From Pseudolabrys sp. (GTDB lineage: Bacteria; Pseudomonadota; Alphaproteobacteria; Rhizobiales; Xanthobacteraceae), in NCBI GenBank assembly GCA_029945495.1, contig JAQSCR010000221.1, positions 1-43,114 of the forward strand: a stretch of DNA of 43,114 bases, read 5' to 3'. Both the position numbers and the translations under genes were made by a program. Positions 19,738-28,175 of the stretch are shown one piece after another. The notes under the pieces were generated by a model. It did not search any database. It saw only the letters and a program-made list of their open reading frames with translations, and was not told where the DNA came from. Position 1 is the first letter of the stretch. Every line of letters begins with the position of its first letter.

Positions 19738-20105
19738 CCGGAACTGTGAAAGCAATTGCGTGTGCGTAATTTCCGCATATGCACTTAGCGGACAATCGCG
19801 GCACTGCGATAATTTGGCGGCTTCTCTAATCGGCCGGTTGGGGTCAAGCGCTTTCAGACTATCCACCACTGCAGTGTCGATGTCGCCCGCGGGCTCGTGC
19901 TTCTCTTCGGAATCGGCACCAAGGCCCTTCCATTATGGGATTCGAAGACGAGGCAGAACAACCTATTGGGCGGCCTTACCGTCAGAGTGACGGTGGGTCC
20001 AAGCGACCAAACGAACTCACCTCATCCATCGTCCCGCGAGGGACATCATTCCACCGCTCGGTGGAGCTCAAGTTTTCTCCTATCGCATTTGATCCTGCAC
20101 GGCTC
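19738..20105. other. gene-free stretch, right flank of the IS110 element
   Basis: No gene is seen. Near the transposase stop lie two perfect hairpins, GTCCC-GCGA-GGGAC at 20031-20044 and CCACCG-CT-CGGTGG at 20051-20064. They probably belong to the non-coding end of the IS110 element or to its terminator. Confidence 0.4.
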
Positions 20106-21140
20106 TCATGCCGCTGCTGCTTCTTCCCGGGTCCAGCGGAACTCGGTGCCGTCAACCCATATGCGGTGCATGATTACGGCCAGCCGACGCGCCAGTGCCA
20201 CGATCGCCTTCTTCACTCCGCGACGCCTGGCGATCTGCATCGCCCAGGCCTTGAGCCAGGACCACTTGTTGGTGCGGGTCAACATGACTTGGGCTGCTCC
20301 GTAGAGCATGGCCCGCATCATCTCGTCTCCGCAGCGTGATATTCTGCCGCTCCAATCACTCTCACCCGATTGATGCTTGGAGCACGTCAGTCCCAACACA
20401 GCCCCGACCGCCTTGGAGTTGTGAAAGCGGGTGGGCACGTCGATGGTGGCACGATAGGTCAGCGCCACCACTGGGCCGACGCCGGGGACCGTCATCAGGC
20501 GCCGGCACACCTCATCGTCCCGCACGATGGCCAGCAGGCGGCGGTGCAGGATGCCAATCTGCTCGCGAAGCACTCGCCGGACAACCAGCATCGGTTCGAC
20601 CAGAACGGCCAAGTCGGGCAAGTTCTCGACAAGCTCTTTGATGCGTGCCTCGAACTTTACCGTCCCGACCATTCCAACCTTGAGGCCGAAGTTACGCAAA
20701 GTGCCGCGCAGGTCGTTGTCTATAGCGATGGCCTTGGACAGCAGCAGTTTGCGATGGGTCAGCAACATTCGCAGCTTCTGGCTACGTAAGGTCTTCACAT
20801 GCACCGGGCGATAAAGACCCGCCCGCATCATCTGCGCCATGCCACGGGCATCGTTGCGATCCGTCTTGTTGATCTGGGCCTTCAGTACCGCCCTCATATG
20901 CCGCGTCTCGACACAGATCACCGGCAAGCCGGCTTCGGCCAGAGCGCTGAACAGCCACTGCGATAATGGGCCAGCTTCCAGTCCGATCCGTTTGAAGTGG
21001 TATGTGGGGTTCGCCAGCACCTGCAGCAGAGCTTCAGGTTCGCTTGCCACCTTTACTTCTCGTGCGATCTTGCCTGTGTCATCCACAATGCAGACGCTGG
21101 TCTCCTTGACCGATACGTCCAAACCAGCAAAATGGTCCAT
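20106..21140 (-). CDS. IS110-family transposase
   Basis: This 344-residue DEDD recombinase is full length. Visible acidic residues are Asp8 in GLDVSVKETS, Glu56 in IGLEAGPLSQW, and the DRNDA motif near residue 98. The C-terminal transposase_20 part has MTVPGVGPVVALTYRAT and the serine-containing region GAVLGLTCSKHQSGESDWSG. AGAAGGAGAAG provides a ribosome site before the ATG. The element is apparently intact, and IS110 elements carry no obvious inverted ends, so its limits cannot be read by eye. Confidence 0.95.
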   Translation of the reverse strand: MDHFAGLDVSVKETSVCIVDDTGKIAREVKVASEPEALLQVLANPTYHFKRIGLEAGPLSQWLFSALAEAGLPVICVETRHMRAVLKAQINKTDRNDARGMAQMMRAGLYRPVHVKTLRSQKLRMLLTHRKLLLSKAIAIDNDLRGTLRNFGLKVGMVGTVKFEARIKELVENLPDLAVLVEPMLVVRRVLREQIGILHRRLLAIVRDDEVCRRLMTVPGVGPVVALTYRATIDVPTRFHNSKAVGAVLGLTCSKHQSGESDWSGRISRCGDEMMRAMLYGAAQVMLTRTNKWSWLKAWAMQIARRRGVKKAIVALARRLAVIMHRIWVDGTEFRWTREEAAAA

Positions 21141-21330
21141 GCTGCGCTTCTCCTTCTGATGCTTGAGGCCGTGTCAACAACGGACCTCGTTTCCACCATC
21201 AGCCTGAAGCGCAGCACCCTAAATCTTCAGCTATCCACAAGCTGCCGGCCGATTACCCCATCTATCGGAGTAAAGCTGACATCGGTCTCCTTGGGCGCGG
21301 AAAAGGTCGCTCGTGGTTGAACCAAAAGCG
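21141..21330 (-). ncRNA. possible IS110 bridge-RNA region
   Basis: In IS110-group elements the non-coding end upstream of the transposase encodes a structured bridge RNA that pairs with target and donor DNA (shown for IS621). The corresponding region here is about 190 bases with no gene, and is the only candidate. I could not verify stem-loops or guide loops by eye, so this is a positional inference only. Confidence 0.25.
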
Positions 21331-21432
21331 CCGATCCGATGGCTGGCGAAAAGTGGCAGCGGTAATTGATCCTGGTCAATGCTCAGGCGGAAACTTCGCG
21401 GCATTTAAAGAAAGAATACAGAGGAGAATGCC

Positions 21433-21654
21433 ATGCTCCCAGCAAAGCAGTTCAGGGAGGCTCTCGCGACCATCGGGAGCTTCATAGCACCGCGGCGGTC
21501 GTCGCGCTTTAACTGCGGCGATTGTGAACGGAATGCGCAATGCGGTTCGCTGCCTCATGACGATTGCGAATATAGATTCATGCAGCTAGCCCGCGACGGC
21601 GATAGTCTGCCGCCGCGACCGGAATATTTTCATGAGGCGATCTGGCCGCGCTGA
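21433..21654 (+). CDS. small cysteine-rich protein of unknown function
   Basis: This 73-residue protein is preceded by a good AGAGGAG ribosome site 6 bases before ATG 21433. It has four cysteines in the middle (FNCGDCERNAQCG and DDCEYRF), a basic stretch (APRRSSRF) and an aromatic, proline-rich end (PPRPEYFHEAIWPR). The cysteine spacing C-x2-C-x5-C could bind a metal. No family is recognised. It lies alone between the IS110 element and the MITE-like element. Confidence 0.55.
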   Translation: MLPAKQFREALATIGSFIAPRRSSRFNCGDCERNAQCGSLPHDDCEYRFMQLARDGDSLPPRPEYFHEAIWPR

Positions 21655-22049
21655 GGGCATTTGCTAGGCCATGGCATGATTTTTTTCCCGGCGGTTACGG
21701 CCTCGGTGAAGGATTTGCCAATGTTCGCTTATGGCCGATATTGTTGCAAAAGTCCCAAACGGCGAGGTGACAAATTTTCCGCCGAGGGACAAAACAAGCT
21801 GAGATCGCCAATTGATATGGCCTCACACTCGTTACCGAAGTCGGTTATGAGTTTATCGCCATGCGATGAGGTCCCTCATATCTTCACTTGAACGCCGCGT
21901 CTAAAACCCGGAATTCTTGCGAGCAAAGATGAAAAATGACTTTTGCAACAATATCGGCCCATAGCTACTATTCGCGGCAACGCAGGAATTCGGTTGCTAT
22001 CGGCGCGAAGCGGACTCGCGAAAGTCTACAACATTGAGCGGCTCGGTAG
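21655..22049. other. gene-free stretch holding a MITE-like element
   Basis: Apart from the inverted-repeat element at 21733-21959 no gene is seen. Confidence 0.5.
21733..21959. mobile_element. 227-bp MITE-like element with 22-bp perfect inverted ends
   Basis: GGCCGATATTGTTGCAAAAG plus TC at 21733-21754 is repeated exactly in reverse complement at 21938-21959. The 183 bases between hold no complete gene. One frame (GLTLVTEVGYEFIAMR then stop) could be the 3' end of a lost transposase. The ends look like those of an IS5/IS1182-type element. No clear target duplication flanks it (TTAT versus CATA), suggesting an old or decayed copy that was mobilised in trans. Confidence 0.7.
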
Positions 22050-22292
22050 CAAGACGCACTCGGCAGCCTGGACCGTGTGAAGGACGTCGTGAAGGTTTTG
22101 GGAATGGTCAACGCGACTCCCAATTTTGCCCAGCATCCCCAGGTGATAAATGGCTGCTCCGATCTTTTCATAGAAATATTTGGAGAACGCGGACGTCACG
22201 CCAGGTCGGGCGTTGGTATGGGCTCATTGCCGAATGGCATTCCGGTTGAAATCGAGGTTATCGTGGCGGTGTTTCCGTCGAATTCGAAATGA
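22050..22292 (+). pseudogene. ridA-family 3' remnant
   Basis: The frame reads LGSLDRVKDVVKVLGMVNAT, then FAQHPQVINGCSDLFIEIFG, then SGVGMGSLPNGIPVEIEVIV, to a stop at 22290-22292. This is the second half of a RidA/YjgF family protein (enamine/imine deaminase), with the conserved arginine in ERGRHAR. The first half is gone and a stop lies at 22047-22049. A GTG at 22077 could give 71 residues but would lack half the fold. Confidence 0.7.
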
Positions 22293-22635
22293 ACAGCGGC
22301 TAATAATCCAGTCGGTGCCATTCGAAGAGCAGGCTCTTCTATTCGACACTAGGCGCCGCATGCTCGCTAGGAGGTACATTGCGACACTCCCAGTCAACTA
22401 TCAGTTTTTTTCATTTTGTCAGTTTTTGATCTTGGCCGTCGGGGTGAAAGCAGGCTTGGGGTAAGGCTCTTTTAAGTCTGCTTTTGATGCCCATCTCGCG
22501 TGAAAATAAAATCAACGTCGGCTTTCGGAGGGGCATCGCGCTATAGCGTTCTAGGTCGACTTGTGAAGTTTTATAGAAAAGTTCACGAGTAGGATAGGCT
22601 GCTAGGGACATTACTCCGAACCCGACAGAACTTCA
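22293..22635. other. gene-free AT-rich stretch
   Basis: No gene is seen. The base composition is more AT-rich than its surroundings. A perfect hairpin GAAGAGC-AG-GCTCTTC lies at 22324-22339, downstream of the ridA remnant; no T-run follows it. Confidence 0.4.
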
Positions 22636-22851
22636 TCACGCGCGCAAGCTCGCGAAATCCTTCAAGGCGCTCAATGCGGCTTGCCGCATGAAAGCCTGGT
22701 CCGACGCAACGATAAAGGCCGAAACGCCCAGCGCCTTCAAACCTGAGGCTTCGGACGGCGAGGCCGTCATGATGCAAACCGGCTTGCCGGCGCGGCGGGC
22801 GGCGGCGATCACTTGTTCGGTGGCGTTGCGCACGGGCGCGGCATCCTGGCG
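22636..22851 (-). pseudogene. HpcH/HpaI aldolase C-terminal remnant
   Basis: The frame contains VIAAARRAGKPVCIMTASPS, then LKALGVSAFIVASDQAFMRQ and ALSALKDFASLRA, which is the C-terminal helix-strand-helix end of HpcH/HpaI class II aldolases (KPVCIM..., SAFIVASDQGFMRQAA). The roughly 190 residues of the barrel with the metal site are absent. It begins within a few bases of the reductive dehalogenase stop, so the two were joined by a rearrangement. Confidence 0.65.
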
Positions 22852-22853
22852 AA

Positions 22854-25800
22854 TTACATATCAATTTCAACGACCCCACCGGCTTCGGCCGCACGCGATT
22901 GACATAGGATTATTGAAGTTTCCCGTTGGCGCTTTGACAATACGAAGTCGCGGTGGTCGACCGTTCCGGATATCAAATTGCACTTACAGACACCGCAAAT
23001 CCCATCCGAGCATTTTACGTCAATGTGAATGCCGTTTTCACTGAGCGCGTCCGTCGCGCTTTTGTCCGCAGGAACCAGAATTTCCTTGCCCGATCGCGCC
23101 AGCTTCAACGTGAACTCATGGTTCACATAGTCCGGCAGCTCGGGCACCGAGAAATATTCCAGATGGCGAGCCTCCTCGGGGAATCCTTGGCGTGTCGCCG
23201 CTTCAATGACACCATTCATGTAACGATCGGGGCCGCAGGTGTAGACGTGCCAGCCGCCCTGATAATTCTCCATAATCTTGGCCAGATCGGCCCGGCTGCC
23301 GTCTGCGGTAAAATGCAGGCGAACGCGGTCGTGCCACGGTGCGGCGGCGAGGTCCGCCAGATATCCGGCGTCGTCGCGAGATTTGCACGAGTAGTGCAAT
23401 TCGAAATCGGCGCCGATGGCGTGCAGCCTATGGGCGAAGGCGACCATCGGGGTAACGCCGATTCCGCCGCCCATCAAGAATGTTTTCGTCGCCGATTCCT
23501 CGAGCGGAAAATGGTTGATCGGCTTTGAAATAAAGACGCGCCGTCCCTCTGAAAAAATACGGTGCATCAATTTCGAACCGCCGCGCCCGGCATCCTCGCG
23601 CAGCACACCGATCTGATATTTACTGCGGTCCGCCGGGTCGCCGGACATCGAATATTGCCGCATGTATTCTGGCGCGATGACGATGTCGAGATGAGCGCCA
23701 GCAGTCCATTCCGGCAACGGCGCACCGTCGAGCGTCGTGAATTCATACTTGGTGACGTCGGATGTCATCGCTTCGGCCTTTTTGACCATGACGCGAATGA
23801 CCGGCGCATCCCCCGGCACCGTGTAGCGATGCACATGGCTGGCATCGCCGCGGGCCAGTCGAGCCTTGTATTCGTCGGCAGATATCATGGCCTGATAGGC
23901 CTCGATGCCCTTCTCGCGGTCCATTTGGAACGGATAGGGCCAGGGAGGCGGCGCCAGCGGCGCCGGATACACAGCCAAGGTCTGGTCTTCGTATTTCAGA
24001 TTGAGGTTTTTCGACAGCGGTCGCCGATTAACCGGATTTCGGGTCGGTTTGTAGGCGCCGTCGTCCTGCAATTCGATGTCCCACCACCACTTCTTGACAT
24101 CGTTGAGTCCGCCATTGCCGGCCATGTCGTCGAGTTTAGCGAGCAGAGGAGCCGCCTTAGGAATGTTCATTGCAGCCCAGCGGAACGGCGCCTCCGCAAA
24201 CAGGCCCTCAAGATTCCACGGACAGGTCTTCATGCAGCGACCGCACATCGCGCCACCGGGCGTCGTAATGCGGTAGGTTGCACATTTTTGGCTGTCCGAC
24301 TTCCAAATTTCATAGCCGTTGAACATCCGCTTCGGGCCAGCAGTGATCGCGCCCGACGGACATTCCCTCGCGCACTTGTTGCAACTTTCGCAAAAGCTCT
24401 GCAGACCGAAGTCAATCGGCTTATCATGTGCCACCGGCATGTCCGTCGTGACGACGCCAGACTTGAGACGCGGCCCGAGATAGGGATTGAGGATGACCTC
24501 TCCGATCCGCGAGACTTCGCCCAGACCAGCGAGCAACAGCAACGGCGGCTGCAACACTTCGCCATCCATTACGGTATGAGCCTTGGCTTTATAGCCGAGA
24601 TTGCGGATCTGTTTGGCAATGACGCCTCCCAGCAGAGAGAATCGCAGATACGCGCGCATTGATTGCGCAACGGCGATCCAGTCGTCGCCGCTGGAGCCCG
24701 CCATTGTTTCAAAGCCCTGGTCGATGATCATGCTGATGGCCTGATCATGCGGCGGCTCGATCGGGTCGCCGGCCGCGTCATGCGAATACCAGGTCCACTT
24801 CGGGCACCGCGAGACGCCGACCGCGTCGACTCCCAAGAAATAGGTTGCGGCTTTGATGTGATTAGCCGCCGCTTCGGGCGTCATGACAGCACGTTCGGGC
24901 TTCGATCCACCATCCTGGATCAGGACGAATGCGCCCAGCACGCGGCGCTGGGCGAATGACGGAGCAGCCTTGCGTGCGTAGTGCCCGCCCTTGGCGCCGG
25001 CCTGATTGGCCTTGCCCATGTCGCCGAACTGCGCGCGGGCAAACATATCGGTACGCTTTGGAACGCGGGCGACGTTCGCCTTGTCGATAAACGTTGTCGG
25101 CTCATCTTTGCGTTTCAATATCTCGAAAGGATGCGCCCCGTCCACGTAGCGCCGGCCAGAATATGGATCCTGATTCATCGCATTCTTGGCGAATCCCATC
25201 CCGACCCACCAGGCTGGGCCTTTGGTCTTGAACCAGGGCTGCTCGGCAAGCGGCGCCAACGGCCTGTCGATAGCCATATCAAATGTGGTGGTGACCACGG
25301 CGACACCGAAGCGGGCGCCGACGTAGGGGTTGACTAACCGGCCGTCCTCGACGGTCGCGAGTCCGGCGGCGACGGTCAGCTTGTTCAAGTCAACATCTGA
25401 CGAAGAGCCCGAGTGCGCTTTGGCGTCGTGTCCGAGCAGCCGAATATAGTTCGCAATGACCACCGCAGTTTCGGTCGCTCTCAAGCAGGCGCGGTGAGCC
25501 TGCGCGTCCTCGATCCAATCGGCGCCGGGCTCGTCGGGATTCGGATCGCGGTAATACTCATAAAGGAAGACGATGGCGTGGGTATGCCCGTCAATCGTAG
25601 ATGGCGGAGCCTCCATTGATTCCTTTAGATCGGCCATGATCATGTCGATGCCTGAGGCCAATGTCTTGGTCTGGCGCGTGCGCAGATAGCGTGCCAATCG
25701 ATCGATATCGGGATTACGGTAGGGCTCGCTCAGGATCGCTCTGTCCGGCAGCCGGCAAACCCCCGCCATCGCGGCATCCGAGAAATAGCCAAATGCCTTC

Positions 25801-26066
25801 AGGTGATCGGCACGTTCCTGCGGATCTTCCGGGCATTCGGCGCGGGCTTTGTTCACCAAGCCGTCGCGGATCGCATCCATCATGGCCTGATGTTCGGCCA
25901 TCGCGTTCACGATACTCTCCGGCTTGTCAGGTCGCCGAAAGTCGAGCTGCCGATATGCCGGAACTTTCGCGAGGTCCGGCATGACGCCGTTGCGCAGAAG
26001 CCTTTCCTGCGGATACCCGCCCATATGAACGGGTCGGTTATTATCGGAGAAAAATCGGATGCCCAT
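22854..26066 (-). CDS. self-sufficient reductive dehalogenase (RdhA fused to PDR-type reductase)
   Basis: This 1070-residue protein fuses a cobalamin- and iron-sulfur-dependent reductive dehalogenase to a phthalate-dioxygenase-reductase-like module, as in NpRdhA and BhbA. Residues 1-300 look like a duplicated, vestigial copy of the B12-binding half (NPYVGARFGVAVVTT against NPYLGPRLKSGVVTT near 530). Two [4Fe-4S] sites follow: C559, C562, C565, C569 and C595, C608, C611, C615. Tyr427 (WTWYSHD) and Lys493/Lys495 fall where NpRdhA has its catalytic Tyr and Lys. The reductase part has RQYSMSG (FMN), GGGIGVTPM (NADPH/NADH) and a plant-type [2Fe-2S] site C1019, C1024, C1027, C1055. There is no Tat signal, so it is cytoplasmic and non-respiratory. 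The ATG at 26066 is preferred over an upstream TTG. The likely substrates are halogenated phenolics; this is inference. Confidence 0.93.
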   Translation of the reverse strand: MGIRFFSDNNRPVHMGGYPQERLLRNGVMPDLAKVPAYRQLDFRRPDKPESIVNAMAEHQAMMDAIRDGLVNKARAECPEDPQERADHLKAFGYFSDAAMAGVCRLPDRAILSEPYRNPDIDRLARYLRTRQTKTLASGIDMIMADLKESMEAPPSTIDGHTHAIVFLYEYYRDPNPDEPGADWIEDAQAHRACLRATETAVVIANYIRLLGHDAKAHSGSSSDVDLNKLTVAAGLATVEDGRLVNPYVGARFGVAVVTTTFDMAIDRPLAPLAEQPWFKTKGPAWWVGMGFAKNAMNQDPYSGRRYVDGAHPFEILKRKDEPTTFIDKANVARVPKRTDMFARAQFGDMGKANQAGAKGGHYARKAAPSFAQRRVLGAFVLIQDGGSKPERAVMTPEAAANHIKAATYFLGVDAVGVSRCPKWTWYSHDAAGDPIEPPHDQAISMIIDQGFETMAGSSGDDWIAVAQSMRAYLRFSLLGGVIAKQIRNLGYKAKAHTVMDGEVLQPPLLLLAGLGEVSRIGEVILNPYLGPRLKSGVVTTDMPVAHDKPIDFGLQSFCESCNKCARECPSGAITAGPKRMFNGYEIWKSDSQKCATYRITTPGGAMCGRCMKTCPWNLEGLFAEAPFRWAAMNIPKAAPLLAKLDDMAGNGGLNDVKKWWWDIELQDDGAYKPTRNPVNRRPLSKNLNLKYEDQTLAVYPAPLAPPPWPYPFQMDREKGIEAYQAMISADEYKARLARGDASHVHRYTVPGDAPVIRVMVKKAEAMTSDVTKYEFTTLDGAPLPEWTAGAHLDIVIAPEYMRQYSMSGDPADRSKYQIGVLREDAGRGGSKLMHRIFSEGRRVFISKPINHFPLEESATKTFLMGGGIGVTPMVAFAHRLHAIGADFELHYSCKSRDDAGYLADLAAAPWHDRVRLHFTADGSRADLAKIMENYQGGWHVYTCGPDRYMNGVIEAATRQGFPEEARHLEYFSVPELPDYVNHEFTLKLARSGKEILVPADKSATDALSENGIHIDVKCSDGICGVCKCNLISGTVDHRDFVLSKRQRETSIILCQSRAAEAGGVVEIDM

Positions 26067-26309
26067 GAGTGCAGCCCACCTATTCAAGAAGCGGCGCCGG
26101 CCTTTTCGGCCCGTTGATCGCGGCCCGCCGAGGGCGCTCCTTGATTTCCTTCCAGCAAGGCACTCCAGCCGAAACTAAGGCGGGTGTCTTTTCATATGTG
26201 ACAACGCACCATGAATTGCTTCCAAGTGCAATATAATTAGACCATTGGTCTGCTACGCGGACCAAACCGTGATACGCTGCTAGTCAACGAAACAGCAGCA
26301 GAGGACATC
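26067..26309. promoter_or_regulatory. divergent rdhA/iclR control region with IclR-type palindrome
   Basis: A perfect 13-base palindrome AGACCATTGGTCT lies at 26239-26251, with a second half-site-like GGACCA at 26259-26264. A TATATT at 26229-26234 could be the -10 box for leftward rdhA transcription, placing the palindrome over the -35 region. IclR-type regulators bind such dyads. The palindrome is 59 bases before the iclR start and about 170 before rdhA. Confidence 0.55.
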
Positions 26310-27134
26310 GTGGAACCTGGAACGAAGGCGGCACCGCCCACACGCCAACCGCAAACAATCCACTCGTTCGCGCGAGGGCTTTCTGTCCTCGTAGCGCTCA
26401 ATGAAAATTCGCCGATCACGCTGGCGCATCTGGTGGAGATTACCGGACTGCCGAAAGCAACGACGATGAGAATCGTCCACACCTTGCGTGCGGAAGGTTA
26501 TGTAGAGTTGGTCCAGAACGGCTACCGGCCGCTGCCGCGCGTCCGGCTTTTATCCAGCGCACTCGATCGCGAAAGTGCTCCGACCCAGTTCGTTCAACGG
26601 CTACTCAACGACTTTGCGCAGATCGTTAAATGGCCCGCCGAGTTTCTATTGCGGGACGGCGCATCGATGGCAATCGAGGTTACTAATCGTAACGTCGCTC
26701 CGATCGGGCTAAAGAAATTCGAATACACCCGGTTTCCACTGCTCAATTCGGCGGCTGGAATCGCACTATTAGCGTGGGCGAAACCACACGAGCGCGAACA
26801 AATCATTCGCACCGTGTCAACCCAGTTAAAGCTTGGAAGTACGGAAGAAACCATGCGTTCGGCCCGTACGGAAATGGAGGGCGCGCGCAAGCGTCGTTAC
26901 GCTCAGCATGACTATGAGGCCCCTATCGAAGGCACCCGCGCTATATCCGTTCCGGCTCTTTGGAAGGACACGTCAATTGGTGCCGTATCGTTGATATTCA
27001 TCCGCGACGCGGTAACACCAGAACAGCTCAAGACATTTCTGCTGCCTCAACTTTGGCTAATAGCGACCGAGATCGGACAACATTTTTCAATACTTGGCGG
27101 ATTAGTCAACGAGATAAAGCAACAACACCCGTGA
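26310..27134 (+). CDS. IclR-family transcriptional regulator
   Basis: This 274-residue protein starts at GTG 26310 behind AGAGGA. It has the IclR N-terminal winged helix (SFARGLSVLVALNENSPITL, then ITGLPKATTMRIVHTLRAEG) and the C-terminal GAF-like effector domain (residues about 95-260; SAAGIALLAWA, RYAQHDYEAPIEGTRAISVP). IclR regulators of this PcaR/PobR type sense small aromatic acids. Its divergent position makes it the probable regulator of the reductive dehalogenase; the effector may be the halogenated substrate or its product. Confidence 0.9.
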   Translation: MEPGTKAAPPTRQPQTIHSFARGLSVLVALNENSPITLAHLVEITGLPKATTMRIVHTLRAEGYVELVQNGYRPLPRVRLLSSALDRESAPTQFVQRLLNDFAQIVKWPAEFLLRDGASMAIEVTNRNVAPIGLKKFEYTRFPLLNSAAGIALLAWAKPHEREQIIRTVSTQLKLGSTEETMRSARTEMEGARKRRYAQHDYEAPIEGTRAISVPALWKDTSIGAVSLIFIRDAVTPEQLKTFLLPQLWLIATEIGQHFSILGGLVNEIKQQHP

Positions 27135-27268
27135 TGCTTCCGGAACTCTGAAGTCTAATGTTGGTGCGCGAGGCACAACTGAGGCGGCCTTCATATAGAA
27201 GCCCCGGCACACCGGGGATCGAAACTCCCGTGGCCGGGGTTCTGAACGCCGCTCAGCCCTCCGATCAA
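27135..27268 (+). terminator. possible terminator hairpins after iclR
   Basis: A perfect CCCCGG-CACA-CCGGGG hairpin sits at 27202-27217, about 65 bases beyond the iclR stop. A competing longer stem can form between AGCCCCGGC (from 27200) and GGCCGGGGTT (to about 27241). No good T-run follows, so termination is uncertain. Confidence 0.35.
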
Positions 27269-27449
27269 ATGTGGAAAGATATATCAAACGCACCTATCGA
27301 CTGTGATCTTGAACTCGCCTTCATCGATAGAGACGGCGCACATGCTCTGACGTTCCCATCGCATGGCAGACGGATGGGTCAACTCCAAAACCAAAGTTCG
27401 GATTGACGAGCATCCTTCACACTGGCGGAAATGGAGACAAACGTCATAG
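27269..27449 (+). pseudogene. small conserved protein gene, frameshifted
   Basis: From ATG 27269 the frame reads MWKDISNAPIDCDLELAFID, then GAHALTFP. The expected continuation, DGWVNSKTKV then HPSHWRKW, is in the next frame from about 27366 to a stop at 27447-27449. Together they resemble a 55-65 residue hypothetical protein common in Bradyrhizobium relatives (W-x-DI-x-x-AP ... HALVFPCR ... GWV ... THWREW). One insertion or two deletions near 27362 break it. Confidence 0.5.
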
Positions 27450-27822
27450 CGCGTAGCTATTGTCGCTTATTGGTCATTTGCGACCGCGCAATTCCGCACC
27501 TAGATTGGCCAATGTCCGTTGCTGGTCCGATAGGGACCTAGATTTTATAGCGCAGCGAATGACGCGACGTGCCAAAAGCGGGCAAACGCTCCGAGCTAAA
27601 TTCTCGCGCTTTATCGAAAGCTGCACCGCATTTGTCGCAAGACCTAGGATTGTCGGCGCGTCAAAGTTTCGCCCATATTTTCTGAAAATAAACCCACTAA
27701 AGCAGAATTTGACATTGTAATTATAGCCGCTAGGCCAATGTCATTTGAGTTTTCTGTTGCCACTTTTGAGCTATCGCCGGGGGCGGCGCGTTCCCATCTT
27801 TCGCATCTTTATGGAGACAAGC
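27450..27822. other. gene-free stretch
   Basis: No gene is supported. AATGTCCGTTGCTGG near 27509 resembles the short repeat near 7392. The part from 27640 is AT-richer and leads into the cupredoxin gene; GGAG at 27813-27816 is that gene's ribosome site. Confidence 0.4.
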
Positions 27823-28175
27823 ATGCCCCAAACATTCAAGTGTTTATCCCTGCCATTGTTGACACTTACATTGATGGTCGCGCTGGTGGCTACAGCCGAC
27901 GCTGCCGGCACCACGCTAAAGGTCACGCTCTGGGGCGAAATGACCGGGGCCATGCCGACGGACTTGGGAATGGGCATGACCAAGACAAAAGGGGCCACGC
28001 GCGAGACCAATTCGCACATGGGCATTACAATCTATCAACATACGATTAAGGCCGGCCCGGTTACGTTCGAGGTAAAAAATAATTCTGAGAAAACTATTCA
28101 CGAAATGCTGGTGCTTCCAATCAAGGATACCGCCACTCCGCTGCCCTATACCAAGAACGAGAACCGTCTCGACGA
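27823..28175 (+). pseudogene. cupredoxin-like exported protein, 3' end cut by an IS21-type element
   Basis: From ATG 27823 the protein has a signal peptide (LPLLTLTLMVALVATADA) and then the first strands of a cupredoxin-like domain: LKVTLWGEMTGAMPTDLGMG, MGITIYQHTIKAGPVTFEVK, NNSEKTIHEMLVLPIKD, ENRLDD. Intact relatives continue for about 55 residues with the copper-ligand segment (Y-x-x-C-x-x-PGH-x-x-x-GM). Here the match stops exactly at 28175, where an inverted-repeat element begins, and the frame ends a few codons later (stop at 28195-28197). The missing end is not found on the other side, so a deletion accompanied the insertion. The product could not bind copper in the usual way. Confidence 0.7.

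Noticed and set aside
22077..22292. intact small RidA protein starting at GTG 22077
   Set aside because: It would lack the first half of the RidA fold; homology continues upstream of the GTG until a stop, so it is a truncated remnant.
23562..24662. 366-codon rightward open frame
   Set aside because: It is antisense to the iron-sulfur and reductase parts of the reductive dehalogenase.
26067..26309. cobalamin riboswitch upstream of the B12-dependent dehalogenase
   Set aside because: No B12-box-like or multi-stem structure was visible; the region is better explained by a regulator dyad.
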